DNA from: CAZJFC01 sp964545245
Lineage (GTDB): Bacteria > Pseudomonadota > Alphaproteobacteria > Rickettsiales > 21-14-0-20-44-7
Assembly: GCA_964545245.1 (NCBI GenBank)
Contig: CAZJFC010000002.1
Span: 1 to 64,000, forward strand
Direction: 5' to 3'
DNA length: 64,000 nucleotides
Shown piece after piece: positions 46,853 to 55,110 of this stretch. Positions within the stretch are counted from its first letter, which is position 1; every line of letters begins with the position of its first letter. A model generated the notes under the pieces. It searched no databases and had not been told where the DNA came from. It worked only from the letters and a program-made list of their open reading frames with translations. Both the position numbers and the translations under genes were made by a program.

Positions 46853-47176
46853 TTAAAACTCTAAAGCGGAGATTTTTTTACAGTGAATTTCTATTTTACC
46901 AATGTAAAAACTTTTAATATTTAAAGTATAATGCGTTTCATCATTAGCAAAGTCCCATTCAGTGCTAAGCTGGTCTTTAAATTTATCAAGCTCCATCAAA
47001 TCAAATTTAATAAAATCTTGAAGCCTGACTTGTAATCCTGCGGTCTCGCCATCACTATCGGCAAATTTTAATATTAAATGCGTACCCGCAATTTTGTACT
47101 CTTTAAGAACCGCTGTAAATGTAACAGGTTCACTGGCATTTAATTCATTCGCAATTTCTTCAAACTCTTCTGACAT
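46853..47176 (-). CDS. Unknown protein encoded between pheS and pheT
   Basis: 107 residues from ATG 47176. It lies 2 bp after pheS and 2 bp before pheT, so all three are on one message and probably translationally coupled. The protein is acidic at the start (MSEEFEEIANELNA) and then predicted to be mostly beta-strand (VTFTAVLKEYKIAGTHLILKF, HYTLNIKSFYIGKIEIHCKK). No family is recognised; it resembles no known PheRS domain. A role in tRNA charging, or a passenger gene, cannot be decided. Confidence 0.75.
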   Translation of the reverse strand: MSEEFEEIANELNASEPVTFTAVLKEYKIAGTHLILKFADSDGETAGLQVRLQDFIKFDLMELDKFKDQLSTEWDFANDETHYTLNIKSFYIGKIEIHCKKISALEF

Positions 47177-47178
47177 AA

Positions 47179-48216
47179 TTAAAACCCATAATGTTCTAGC
47201 CAACGCACGTCACTTTCGAAAAACTGGCGTAAGTCAGGGATGTTATATTTCAACATTGCCATGCGTTCGATGCCTGCGCCGAATGCAAAACCTGAATATT
47301 CTTCCGGGTCGATTCCCACGTTTTTAAGCACGTTAGGGTGAACCATTCCCGCGCCCATGATTTCCAGCCACTTGCTATTCTCCCACTCAATATCAACCTC
47401 CGCGGAAGGTTCGGTGAACGGGAAGTAAGAAGGGCGCAGGCGCATCTTGCGCTCGCCGAAGAACTGGGTGATGAATTCGTTGAGAGTCCATTTCAAATGG
47501 CCGAAATTCACGTTCTTATCGATATAAAGCGCCTCAACCTGATGGAACATCGGGGTGTGCGTCATGTCGGAATCGGAACGGTAGGTGCGCCCCATCGAGA
47601 AAATACGGAATGGAGGTTTACCGTTTTCCATAGTGCGGATCTGCACCGGCGAAGTATGCGTACGCAGGACGCGGAGTACGCCTGCACCCCCCTCTTTCCC
47701 CCCTATTAGGGGGGATGAAAGGGGGGTGGCCGGCGGCAGATAAAACGTATCATGCATCTGGCGGGCAGGGTGGCTTTCCGGGATGTTCAGCGCAGTGAAG
47801 TTGTGGTAATCATCCTCGATATTCGGGCCATCCTTGAATTCAAATCCAAGGCTGCCCAGAATTTCCGCGATCTCACTCTGAACCTGTGATATCGGGTGGA
47901 TAGAGCCTTTGCGCTCCGGGCGTACGGGAAGGGTGACGTCCACCTTCTCATTCACCAGTTTTGCATTGATTTCGGCAATTTCCAGTTCGGCTTTCTTTGA
48001 CTCGATAACAGATTCAAGCGCCTGCTTCACCTCATTCACCTCTGCGCCAAAGGCTTTTTTTTCTTCCGGCGGGAGCAAGCCTATTTTGGACATTTCGGCG
48101 GTGAGCAAACCTTTCTTGCCAAGATATTTCACGCGCAGATCATCAAGCACGCGCAGATTACCAGCTTTGCTGATCTCGTTATTCGCTTCGGTTTTTATAT
48201 TTGCAAGTGCGCTCAT
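47179..48216 (-). CDS. pheS: Phenylalanine-tRNA ligase alpha subunit carrying an in-frame repeat insert
   Basis: 345 residues. The N-terminal coiled coil is LDDLRVKYLGKKGLLTAEM; class II motifs are HPARQMHDTFYLP, LRTHTSPVQIRTM, FRIFSMGRTYRSDSDMTHTPMFHQVE (motif 2) and FAFGAGIERMAMLKY (motif 3). Between DTFYLP and LRTHTSPVQ, normally joined by a few residues, about 19-21 residues (ATPLSSPLIGGKEGGAGVL) are inserted. They are encoded by a palindromic family A-like repeat at 47685-47728. The insert falls in a loop before motif 2 and keeps the frame, so the enzyme is probably active. Confidence 0.95.
   Translation of the reverse strand: MSALANIKTEANNEISKAGNLRVLDDLRVKYLGKKGLLTAEMSKIGLLPPEEKKAFGAEVNEVKQALESVIESKKAELEIAEINAKLVNEKVDVTLPVRPERKGSIHPISQVQSEIAEILGSLGFEFKDGPNIEDDYHNFTALNIPESHPARQMHDTFYLPPATPLSSPLIGGKEGGAGVLRVLRTHTSPVQIRTMENGKPPFRIFSMGRTYRSDSDMTHTPMFHQVEALYIDKNVNFGHLKWTLNEFITQFFGERKMRLRPSYFPFTEPSAEVDIEWENSKWLEIMGAGMVHPNVLKNVGIDPEEYSGFAFGAGIERMAMLKYNIPDLRQFFESDVRWLEHYGF
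47685..47728. repeat. Palindromic element inserted in frame within pheS
   Basis: CACCCCCCT at one end pairs with AGGGGGGTG at the other, and TCCCCCC/GGGGGGA in the middle surround TATTA; a 44 bp near-perfect inverted repeat. It has the same CCCCCC(T)NATAGGGGGG heart as copies 1 and 5 between genes. Confidence 0.85.
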
Positions 48217-48218
48217 TT

Positions 48219-48276
48219 CTAGTCCCTGGTCTCTAGTCGCTAGCTAGCAGCCAGTGACTAGCGACTATTGACTCAT
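48219..48276. repeat. Heptamer array H6 between rplT and pheS
   Basis: TAGTCCCTGGTCTCTAGTCGCTAGCTAGC followed by the inverse-type CAGTGACTAGCGACTATTGACTCAT. Units are 7 bp and related to array H8; the two halves are partly inverse to each other. The array separates pheS from rplT in an otherwise tight operon. Confidence 0.75.
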
Positions 48277-48279
48277 AAA

Positions 48280-48648
48280 CTATGCAGCTTTTTTGGCAAG
48301 CGCAGCTTTTGCCTGTTCGCAGATCGCCTTGAATGCGGCAGGCTCTGTGATTGCAATGTCGCTAAGGACTTTGCGGTCAAGCGTGATGCCGGCTTTGTTC
48401 AGGCCATCAATGAACTGTGAGTAAACCAGCCCGTTCTCACGCACTGCGGCGTTGATGCGCTGGATCCAAAGCTTGCGGAAATCACGTTTGCGGCGTTTGC
48501 GGTCGCGGTATGAATATTGCATACCTTTTTCGACCTTCTCAATCGCTACGCGGTAGCAATTCTTGGCGCGGCCATAATAGCCTTTTGCTTTTTTAAGAAC
48601 TTTTTTGTGGCGGGCTTTAGCGCGAACCGCTCTTGTTGCATGTGTCAT
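48280..48648 (-). CDS. rplT: Large ribosomal subunit protein bL20
   Basis: 122 residues: KARHKKVLKKAKGYYGRAKNCYRVA, then YSYRDRKRRKRDFRKLWIQRINAAVRENGLVYSQFI and LDRKVLSDIAITEP. It binds 23S rRNA early in assembly. It follows rpmI by 25 bp. In E. coli bL20 also represses its own operon; no such leader is obvious here. Confidence 0.98.
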   Translation of the reverse strand: MTHATRAVRAKARHKKVLKKAKGYYGRAKNCYRVAIEKVEKGMQYSYRDRKRRKRDFRKLWIQRINAAVRENGLVYSQFIDGLNKAGITLDRKVLSDIAITEPAAFKAICEQAKAALAKKAA

Positions 48649-48673
48649 GATATATCTCCTTTAAATGTATGGC

Positions 48674-48871
48674 TTAGCCGTTTGGCAGCATCTTGATAAC
48701 GCGTTTAGTTTCCGCTTCGGAAAGGATGGTGGTTCCACGCTGGCGGCGCAGGGTTTCCTTTGAACGGTTACGCATTCTGTGTTTTTTGTTTGCTTGCGTG
48801 GCTTTAACTTTGCCGGTAGCAGTGAAGGAGAAGCGCTTTGCAGCGGCTTTTTTGGTTTTTAGTTTAGGCAT
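48674..48871 (-). CDS. rpmI: Large ribosomal subunit protein bL35
   Basis: 65 residues: MPKLKTKKAAAKRFSFTATG, then the HRMRNRSKETLRRQRGTTILS region and IKMLPNG. infC normally precedes rpmI in this operon, but here the upstream neighbour is the divergent hisS, so the operon begins at rpmI. Confidence 0.97.
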   Translation of the reverse strand: MPKLKTKKAAAKRFSFTATGKVKATQANKKHRMRNRSKETLRRQRGTTILSEAETKRVIKMLPNG

Positions 48872-48892
48872 ATTTTTTCCAGTAGTTAGAGT

Positions 48893-49042
48893 TTAGAATC
48901 CGGAGTTTAGCCTCTGGACCAGCTAGCGGCAATACCATGGGCCGGTTCGCGTGAGGGCGGTTTTCTATACGAAGTTGATTGAAATAGCAAGTATATTCTG
49001 AAATTAATAATTGCATACTAAACGCTAAACTCTAAACTCTCG
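48893..49042. repeat. Degenerate heptamer repeats in the rpmI-hisS divergent region
   Basis: AGTTAGAGTTTAGAATCCGGAGTTTAGCC at 48893-48921 and CTAAACGCTAAACTCTAAACTCT at 49019-49041 are near-inverse copies of one 7-bp unit, CTAAACT, flanking the divergent promoter region of rpmI and hisS. Confidence 0.6.
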
Positions 49043-49052
49043 CCACTTAATT

Positions 49053-50279
49053 ATGAGCAAGCTGCAACCAGTCCGCGGAACGCATGACCTTTTGCCGGAG
49101 GAATTCGAGAAATTCTGGCAGGTGCAGAGCCTTGCGCGCGAAATTGCCGGGTTATACGGCTTCCGCGAGACACAAACACCGATTTTTGAATTCACCGAGG
49201 TTTTCGCACGCGGAATGGGCGAAACTTCCGACGTTGTTTCCAAGGAAATGTATACTTTTGAGGACAGGGGGGGCGAGAAAATCACCTTACGCCCGGAGTT
49301 CACGGCGGGTTTGGTGCGCAGCTTCATCAGCAACGGTTTACAGCAGCATTTACCTTTGAAACTATTCTCTACCGGGCCGGTTTTCCGCTATGAGCGTCCG
49401 CAAAAGGGACGTCAACGCCAGTTCCATCAGGTGAATTTCGAGCAGTTCGGCGGGCGTTCCAGCCTGATCGATTTTGAAATGATCGAGATGGCCGACCGCT
49501 TCCTGAAAATGCTTGGCATTAAAGCGGAACTGCAAATCAACAGCTTGGGTGATATGAACTCGCGCCTGAAATACCGTGATGCGCTGGTGGAATATTTAAA
49601 AAAATTTGAGGGCGACTTGAGCGCGGATTCCAAAACCCGCCTTGTGAAAAACCCAATGCGCATTCTTGATTCCAAGGATGAAGGCGACCACAAGATACTC
49701 GAAAACGCGCCGCAGATGAACAATTATCTTACCACTGATTCGCTTACATATTACATTCAGATCAAAGACAAACTCGCAAAGCATAATGTGGCTTTCACTG
49801 AGAACCAGAAGCTGGTGCGCGGGCTGGATTATTACACCGATATTGTGTTCGAGTTCGTTTCCGGCGACTTAGGCGCGCAAAATACCATTCTGGCCGGTGG
49901 CCGTTATGATGGGCTGGTGAAGCAGATGGGCGGAGCGGATACCCCGGCGGTCGGCTGGGCAGCGGGTATGGAGCGGTTGATTCTTGCGGCAAAGCTGGAA
50001 CCAACAGAAGAGGAAAAATATGTGGTTATCGGCAATTCAGAAGAATATCAGAATGATTTGCTCGATATCGCCAAAACCCTTCGTGATGCCGGAAAGCGGG
50101 TGGTTATCGCTCATCAGTTCAATATCGGCAAAGCGCTCAAATTCGCGAATAAGGAAAATGCCACCCATGTTGTTATCCTCGGTGAGGAGGAAAAAGCCAA
50201 AGGCGTGGTGCAGCTTAAAAATTTCGTCAGCGGCGGGCAGAAAGAAATTAAAGTTGAAGAATTGGGCAAAAATCTATAG
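49053..50279 (+). CDS. hisS: Histidine-tRNA ligase
   Basis: 408 residues, class II. QPVRGTHDLLPEE at the start, motif 2 GPVFRYERPQKGRQRQFHQVNFEQFG, the histidine-specific LVRGLDYYTDIVFEF and GGRYDGLVKQMGG, motif 3 VGWAAGMERLIL, then the alpha/beta anticodon-binding domain (VVIAHQFNIGKALKFANKENATHVVILGEEE). It coexists with the paralogue HisZ at 3252. It is divergent from rpmI, with a repeat-bearing intergenic region. Confidence 0.96.
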   Translation: MSKLQPVRGTHDLLPEEFEKFWQVQSLAREIAGLYGFRETQTPIFEFTEVFARGMGETSDVVSKEMYTFEDRGGEKITLRPEFTAGLVRSFISNGLQQHLPLKLFSTGPVFRYERPQKGRQRQFHQVNFEQFGGRSSLIDFEMIEMADRFLKMLGIKAELQINSLGDMNSRLKYRDALVEYLKKFEGDLSADSKTRLVKNPMRILDSKDEGDHKILENAPQMNNYLTTDSLTYYIQIKDKLAKHNVAFTENQKLVRGLDYYTDIVFEFVSGDLGAQNTILAGGRYDGLVKQMGGADTPAVGWAAGMERLILAAKLEPTEEEKYVVIGNSEEYQNDLLDIAKTLRDAGKRVVIAHQFNIGKALKFANKENATHVVILGEEEKAKGVVQLKNFVSGGQKEIKVEELGKNL

Positions 50280-50284
50280 TAACA

Positions 50285-50375
50285 CGTCACCCCGCATTTG
50301 TTGTGGGGTCTGGTTTAAGAGGCAACTAACCGGATTGCTTCGCTAACCGGATGCCGTGATGAACACGGTATGACG
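50285..50375. repeat. Inverted-repeat-rich element between hisS and prfA
   Basis: Begins CGTCACCCCGCA and ends GGTATGACG, a short terminal inverted repeat. Inside are CCCCGC...GTGGGG, two copies of ACCGGAT, and the hairpin CCGTG-ATGAA-CACGG. It resembles the CGTCATNNCG-ended palindromic elements scattered in many alphaproteobacteria. Confidence 0.55.
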
Positions 50376-50385
50376 AAGGAGAAAT

Positions 50386-51453
50386 ATGTCAATCGAAACC
50401 AAATTAGACGGTATCCTTAAAAGGTTCGATGAGCTGAATAACAAGATTCTTCAGCCCGGAATCGACCCTAAGGAATACGTCGCCGCAAATAAGGAGATCG
50501 CTTCCATGCAGGGTGCGGTAGCGGTTATACGTGAGTTCAAGGCCATCAAGGCCGATATTGCGGCTGCCGAAGAAATGATGAAAGACCCGGAGATGAAAGT
50601 ATTCGCCGAGGAGGAATATCAGGCCGCGAAAGACAAATTGCCGGAAGTTGAACGCAGGATGAAACTTGCCCTGCTACCCAAAGACGAAGCCGATGAAAAG
50701 AACGCAATCCTTGAGGTTCGCCCTGCTGCGGGTGGCGATGAGGCGGGGCTTTTCGCCGCCGAGCTGTTCCGTATGTATGGCCGCTATGCCGAGCAGGTGG
50801 GCTGGAAATTTGAAGTAATGAGCATAACCGACACCGGGCTTGGCGGATATAAAGAGGCTTCGGCCACGATTACCGGCAATAACGTGTTCGCGAAACTGAA
50901 ATTTGAATCCGGCGTCCACCGCGTGCAGCGCGTGCCGAAAACCGAGGCAGGAGGTCGTGTTCACACATCAACTGCAACCGTTGCCGTTCTCCCTGAGGCC
51001 GAAGAAGTTGATATCAAAATCAATGAAAATGACCTTCGTATTGACGTTTACCGTTCGTCAGGCCCCGGCGGGCAGTCGGTTAACACAACCGATTCCGCAG
51101 TGCGCATCACCCACTTGCCGACAGGTGTTGCGGTGGCGATTCAGGACGAAAAATCACAGCTCAAAAATAAGGCTAAAGCGCTGAAAATCCTCCGTTCACG
51201 CCTTTATGAAGCGGAGCGCCAGCGCAAAGCTGATGAATATGCCGCGCACCGCAAAGGGCAGGTTGGAACGGGTGACCGTTCGGAGCGCATACGCACCTAT
51301 AATTTCCCCCAGAGCCGCGTGACAGACCACCGCATCAACCAGTCCACCAATGATATTACCGGGTTCATGGAAGGCGCAAAGCCTCTCCAGCAGATGATTG
51401 ACGGGCTTATCCAGAACGACGAAGCCGAGAAACTCGCAATGGCGGGGGATTAG
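50386..51453 (+). CDS. prfA: Peptide chain release factor 1
   Basis: 355 residues. Domain 3 has the GGQ motif in RSSGPGGQSVNTTDSAVRITHLPTG. The tripeptide anticodon position reads P-K-T in VHRVQRVPKTEAGGR, matching the RF1 PxT rule (UAA and UAG). AAGGAG precedes the ATG. It ends overlapping by 4 bp with the convergent unknown gene. The usual partner prmC (hemK) is not next to it. Confidence 0.97.
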   Translation: MSIETKLDGILKRFDELNNKILQPGIDPKEYVAANKEIASMQGAVAVIREFKAIKADIAAAEEMMKDPEMKVFAEEEYQAAKDKLPEVERRMKLALLPKDEADEKNAILEVRPAAGGDEAGLFAAELFRMYGRYAEQVGWKFEVMSITDTGLGGYKEASATITGNNVFAKLKFESGVHRVQRVPKTEAGGRVHTSTATVAVLPEAEEVDIKINENDLRIDVYRSSGPGGQSVNTTDSAVRITHLPTGVAVAIQDEKSQLKNKAKALKILRSRLYEAERQRKADEYAAHRKGQVGTGDRSERIRTYNFPQSRVTDHRINQSTNDITGFMEGAKPLQQMIDGLIQNDEAEKLAMAGD

Positions 51454-52766
51454 CGGCTATGCACTGGCTCATTTCCTCGTTCTGCTCTCCGGATATCTGT
51501 TTTACTGACAAAACTGTATGGCGGTTTAGGCGGTTTTTCACGTGTTCTGGAGAAATCCATTCTTTCAACGGTAATTAACCCTGATTCTTTTTTTGAAAGT
51601 TCCAGCTGTGCAGCGAATAGCTCAGGCATGGGGAATGCAACTGTTGTAACCGGGCTGCCGCAATTGGTGAAGTAGAGTCGTTCGTGTACTGGTTCGGTTC
51701 TTTTCTCAAACAATGTTTCATCATATAGCACCAGCAATCTGATATTTTCATCGCGCGCAAAAGCGTGAAGTGTTAGCGGGTTAATGTGTGCAGGTTGGAT
51801 AACATATTCGCTCTTTTTACGAATTGGCCGATTAACATTAAGTTCATGTCTGATTGTCACATTATATTTTTCACGGAGTAGCTGATTTAATTCGGCTATC
51901 GGCATAAGGTTCCTGTCGCCCGGCAGGTTGAAAGAAACAAGAATTTGCCTGCCGTCTGCATCTACCGAGTCATACACCCTTGTTTTTAACTCCCGGCTGG
52001 GTGGTACGCCAAGCCGTGCCGTATATTCACCAACGTAATGATGCGAAGGAAAAATGTACATGCGGGAGGCAGCCGCACGTTCACATAATGAACTGAAGCT
52101 GTTAACCCGCTTCAACATCATTTCGAGATATTTCTGGGTGCGAAATATGTTATCTTTTTGTTCTTGTGTATATTTTTCTTTCTCGCTCATGTCGCCCCAA
52201 GCTTTTTGATGTCCGCTTTTCTGCGCATTGGCATTTTTTTCTGCCAGTCTTTCCTCAATAATATTTCTTATAGGGTCAAATGACTGTTCGTTGTTAAACC
52301 GCGCTAAAAAAGCATCACGCAACTCTGCCTGGTACTCGTCAGTGATTCCTGATTTCTGCGGTTTTTCGGTAAGGAGGAATTTTAATTTGGGGGCCAGGTC
52401 TTTGCAAATGTCGGCGTATTGGAAATCTTCTATATCTTCTGGTAAATTTTTGGAGAAGCCGGACAGATTTGAACTGGCCAGATAGCCTGTCAGGAAAGTG
52501 AATATTTTAGCTAGTTCTGCGCCTTCCGCAGGGTAAGGGCTGCGTGAGTCTGGTCTTATGCAGATATAATATCCGTCCAGCGCGTTATATTCAATAAGCT
52601 TGCCAAGCAGGTTTATTGTGCGTTCGGTCGTATGCCTGAATTTAGGGTTATCACTTAATCCCGGCGAATTAAGAATAGCTTCAAATATATTCTCTACCTT
52701 TCCGGAAGATAACTCCTCTGACAGTTCCACGGCTGTTCCTTCTACCATTTCATCAAGAAGTTTCAT
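51450..52766 (-). CDS. Uncharacterised 438-residue protein
   Basis: No family recognised. No signal peptide or membrane helix is seen. The N-terminal 220 residues are helical, with charged stretches (LSEKEKYTQEQKDNIFRTQKYLEMML); the C-terminal part is more beta-like (ILVSFNLPGDRNLMPIAELNQLLREKY, VIQPAHINPLTLHAFAR, RLLVLYDE). It lies alone, convergent with prfA. Its tail is rich in Arg/Lys/Pro. Possibly a lineage-specific cytosolic protein or an effector. Confidence 0.7.
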   Translation of the reverse strand: MKLLDEMVEGTAVELSEELSSGKVENIFEAILNSPGLSDNPKFRHTTERTINLLGKLIEYNALDGYYICIRPDSRSPYPAEGAELAKIFTFLTGYLASSNLSGFSKNLPEDIEDFQYADICKDLAPKLKFLLTEKPQKSGITDEYQAELRDAFLARFNNEQSFDPIRNIIEERLAEKNANAQKSGHQKAWGDMSEKEKYTQEQKDNIFRTQKYLEMMLKRVNSFSSLCERAAASRMYIFPSHHYVGEYTARLGVPPSRELKTRVYDSVDADGRQILVSFNLPGDRNLMPIAELNQLLREKYNVTIRHELNVNRPIRKKSEYVIQPAHINPLTLHAFARDENIRLLVLYDETLFEKRTEPVHERLYFTNCGSPVTTVAFPMPELFAAQLELSKKESGLITVERMDFSRTREKPPKPPYSFVSKTDIRRAERGNEPVHSR

Positions 52767-52876
52767 GCGCGATATAATAACACAGTCGGCCAGTGGAAAA
52801 AAAGTAAAAAAGGTGCAAGTAAGTTGAAAAATCTATATTTATCAATTATTTATATAAAGATTTTCTACTTTAGAGA

Positions 52877-54343
52877 TTAAACTCCTAATTTCACAAGTAA
52901 TTCATCAATTTTTTTCTCTATCGTTTCGTCCATCTTAATAAGTTTCCCCCATTCACGGGTGGTTTCGCCATCAATTTTATTAGTGGCATCCAGCCCCATT
53001 TTTCCGCCGAGGCCGGATACCGGGGAGGCGAAATCGAGGTAATCGATCGGTGTGTTTTCAACCAGCAGCGTATCGCGCACTGGGTCCATACGGGTGGAAA
53101 TCGCCCAGATAACGTCCTTCCAGTTGCGGATATTGATATCATCATCCACCACGATGAGGAACTTGGTATAGACGAACTGGCGCAGGAAACTCCAGACTCC
53201 CATCATCACGCGGCGGGCTTGCCCGGCATAGGTTTTTTTAATGGAAATCACACCCACACGGTAGCTGCATCCCTCCGGCGGCAACCAGAAATCCTGAATT
53301 TCCGGGAATTGCTGCTTGAGCAGCGGCACGAAAAGCTCATTCAATGCTTCACCCAGCACACTGCATTCATCGGGCGGTCGGCCAGTGTAGGTGCTGTGAT
53401 AGATCGGCTTTTCCTTCATTGTGATGGCGGAAATGGTGAAAACCGGAAACTGTTCAACGCTGTTATAATAGCCCGTATGGTCGCCATAGGGGCCTTCATC
53501 GCGGTAATCATCAAAACTGACATGGCCTTCCAGCACAATTTCAGCAGAGGCGGGGACTTCAAGGTCAATGGTTTTGCATTTCACCAGTTCAGTTTTCGCA
53601 TCACGCAGCAGCCCCGCGAAATGGTATTCGCTTAGAGTATCCGGCACCGGCGTAACAGCGGCAAGAATGGTCGCCGGGTCAGCGCCGATAACCGCTGCGC
53701 AGGGCATTGGTTCCTTATATTGGCGGTGGTGGGCAGCTCCGCCACGATGTTTCAGCCAGCGCATAAGTGTCTGATTTTTATTAAGAACCTGCATCCTGTA
53801 AATGCCGAGGTTATAATCATCGGTTTTGCTGCCGGAATTACCTTTGGTGACAACCAGCGGCCATGTGATGAGCGGCGCAGGCTCGTTCGGCCAGCAGATC
53901 TGGATAGGGAGTTTATTCAGGTCAATATCATCCCCGGTAAGCACAATTTCCTGACATTCCGCCTTTTTTACCTGTTTCGGGCGCATGTTCATCGCTTTTT
54001 TGACGATTGGCAGCATTTCCCATGCCCCACGCAGGCCAGCAGGTGGCTCCGGTTGTTTCAGGAAGGCGAGGAGTTCACCTAACTCTTTGAGTTCTCCCGG
54101 TTTTCTGCTCAAACCTGCGGCAATGCGCTCAACCGTTCCGAACAGGTTGATTAGTACGGGGATAGGAGAAATTGAGCCATCCGGCAGGACAGGCTTTTCA
54201 ATAATGACTGCGGGGCCGTTCTTTTCAACCATGCGCCTGCCGATCTCGGTCATTTCGAGGCTGGTCGAAACCAGTTCGCTGATGCGCACAAGCTGGCCGT
54301 TTTCCTCAAGTATTTGGATAAAATTTGGCAGGCTTTCTATCAT
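52877..54343 (-). CDS. ubiD: UbiD-family decarboxylase
   Basis: 488 residues. The family fold is seen in GPAVIIEKP, PIQICWPNEPAPLITWPLVVTKG, NLGIYRMQVLNKNQTLMRWLKHRGGAAHH (prenyl-FMN/Mn binding region), EIVLEGHVSFDDYRDEGPYGDHTGYYN (catalytic E-D-E area) and GLGGKMGLDATNKI near the end. It decarboxylates the polyprenyl-hydroxybenzoate in ubiquinone synthesis, using prenylated FMN made by UbiX, which is not in the window. ATG 54343 is chosen over an upstream GTG at 54373. Confidence 0.93.
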   Translation of the reverse strand: MIESLPNFIQILEENGQLVRISELVSTSLEMTEIGRRMVEKNGPAVIIEKPVLPDGSISPIPVLINLFGTVERIAAGLSRKPGELKELGELLAFLKQPEPPAGLRGAWEMLPIVKKAMNMRPKQVKKAECQEIVLTGDDIDLNKLPIQICWPNEPAPLITWPLVVTKGNSGSKTDDYNLGIYRMQVLNKNQTLMRWLKHRGGAAHHRQYKEPMPCAAVIGADPATILAAVTPVPDTLSEYHFAGLLRDAKTELVKCKTIDLEVPASAEIVLEGHVSFDDYRDEGPYGDHTGYYNSVEQFPVFTISAITMKEKPIYHSTYTGRPPDECSVLGEALNELFVPLLKQQFPEIQDFWLPPEGCSYRVGVISIKKTYAGQARRVMMGVWSFLRQFVYTKFLIVVDDDINIRNWKDVIWAISTRMDPVRDTLLVENTPIDYLDFASPVSGLGGKMGLDATNKIDGETTREWGKLIKMDETIEKKIDELLVKLGV

Positions 54344-54442
54344 TCTGTCATAAAACCTTAACGTTGGGTTCACAATAGTTTCACAGTTTTATTGTATATT
54401 ACAAGATAAGGCAAATCCTGCATTTTTCTTTAGGGGCGAAAG

Positions 54443-54679
54443 ATGACATTATCTCTGGGAAACGAAGAAACTTTAAGATACATGAATGATGTCGGTCAGG
54501 ACGCACTCCAGGCTGGTAAATCAGTTCAGGATGCACGAAACCTGATGAGTTGTGTTGGTGATATTCATCATCGTGGCGGTTTCCATAATCCGAATATCTC
54601 TAATGACGCTTCACGCAGTGTTCCGCCTTCAATGGCAAGAGCGGAAGTTGCTCTTGGTAATGAGGGGAGGTCGGTATGA
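54443..54679 (+). CDS. Small protein of unknown function, 78 residues
   Basis: No family recognised. Polar and probably helical at the start (NEETLRYMNDVGQDALQAGKSVQDARNLM), then a His/Asn-rich middle. GGGGCGAAAG precedes the ATG. Its stop overlaps the next start by 4 bp (ATGA), which supports translation of both. Confidence 0.6.
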   Translation: MTLSLGNEETLRYMNDVGQDALQAGKSVQDARNLMSCVGDIHHRGGFHNPNISNDASRSVPPSMARAEVALGNEGRSV

Positions 54680-55056
54680 ACAAAGATCTCAACCATTTAC
54701 CAGCAAACCTTCCGGCATGGTTCTGTGTCGATAAGGATAACGGCATGAGCGACGCGGAGCTTCAGGATAAGATACGCCTTGAGATTTTCCGCGAAGTGAC
54801 CAACCATGGCTATGACATGCGCCTGTGGACGGAAGACTTCATTGAGGAAGTGGCGTTCATGTATTTCAGGAATTTCGAGCGCAGCTATAACGAGTTCTGC
54901 ATGAAAGAGCTGAACCATTACCTTGCGACCAACAGGCTGATGAACGCGTTTGAAGCGGGCATTACTTCAGGCCGCTCTTACCTTGATAACTTCCCGCAGC
55001 AAAGCCTGCAATTACCCATGCTGCAGCCATATCCGCCGCATAAGCCGGGTTGTTAA
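54676..55056 (+). CDS. Uncharacterised helical protein, 126 residues
   Basis: No family recognised. Aromatic-rich helical segments LQDKIRLEIFREVTNHGYDMRLWTEDFIEEVAFMYFRNFERSYNEF, ending in a proline-rich tail (QPYPPHKPGC). Coupled to the upstream small gene; a TPR-like gene follows 54 bp later. The trio looks like a lineage-specific operon. Confidence 0.6.
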   Translation: MNKDLNHLPANLPAWFCVDKDNGMSDAELQDKIRLEIFREVTNHGYDMRLWTEDFIEEVAFMYFRNFERSYNEFCMKELNHYLATNRLMNAFEAGITSGRSYLDNFPQQSLQLPMLQPYPPHKPGC

Positions 55057-55110
55057 AGTTCTTTACATCGATAGTTAATTCCTGTATACCTTTCTCGTTT
55101 TAGGAAAAAG

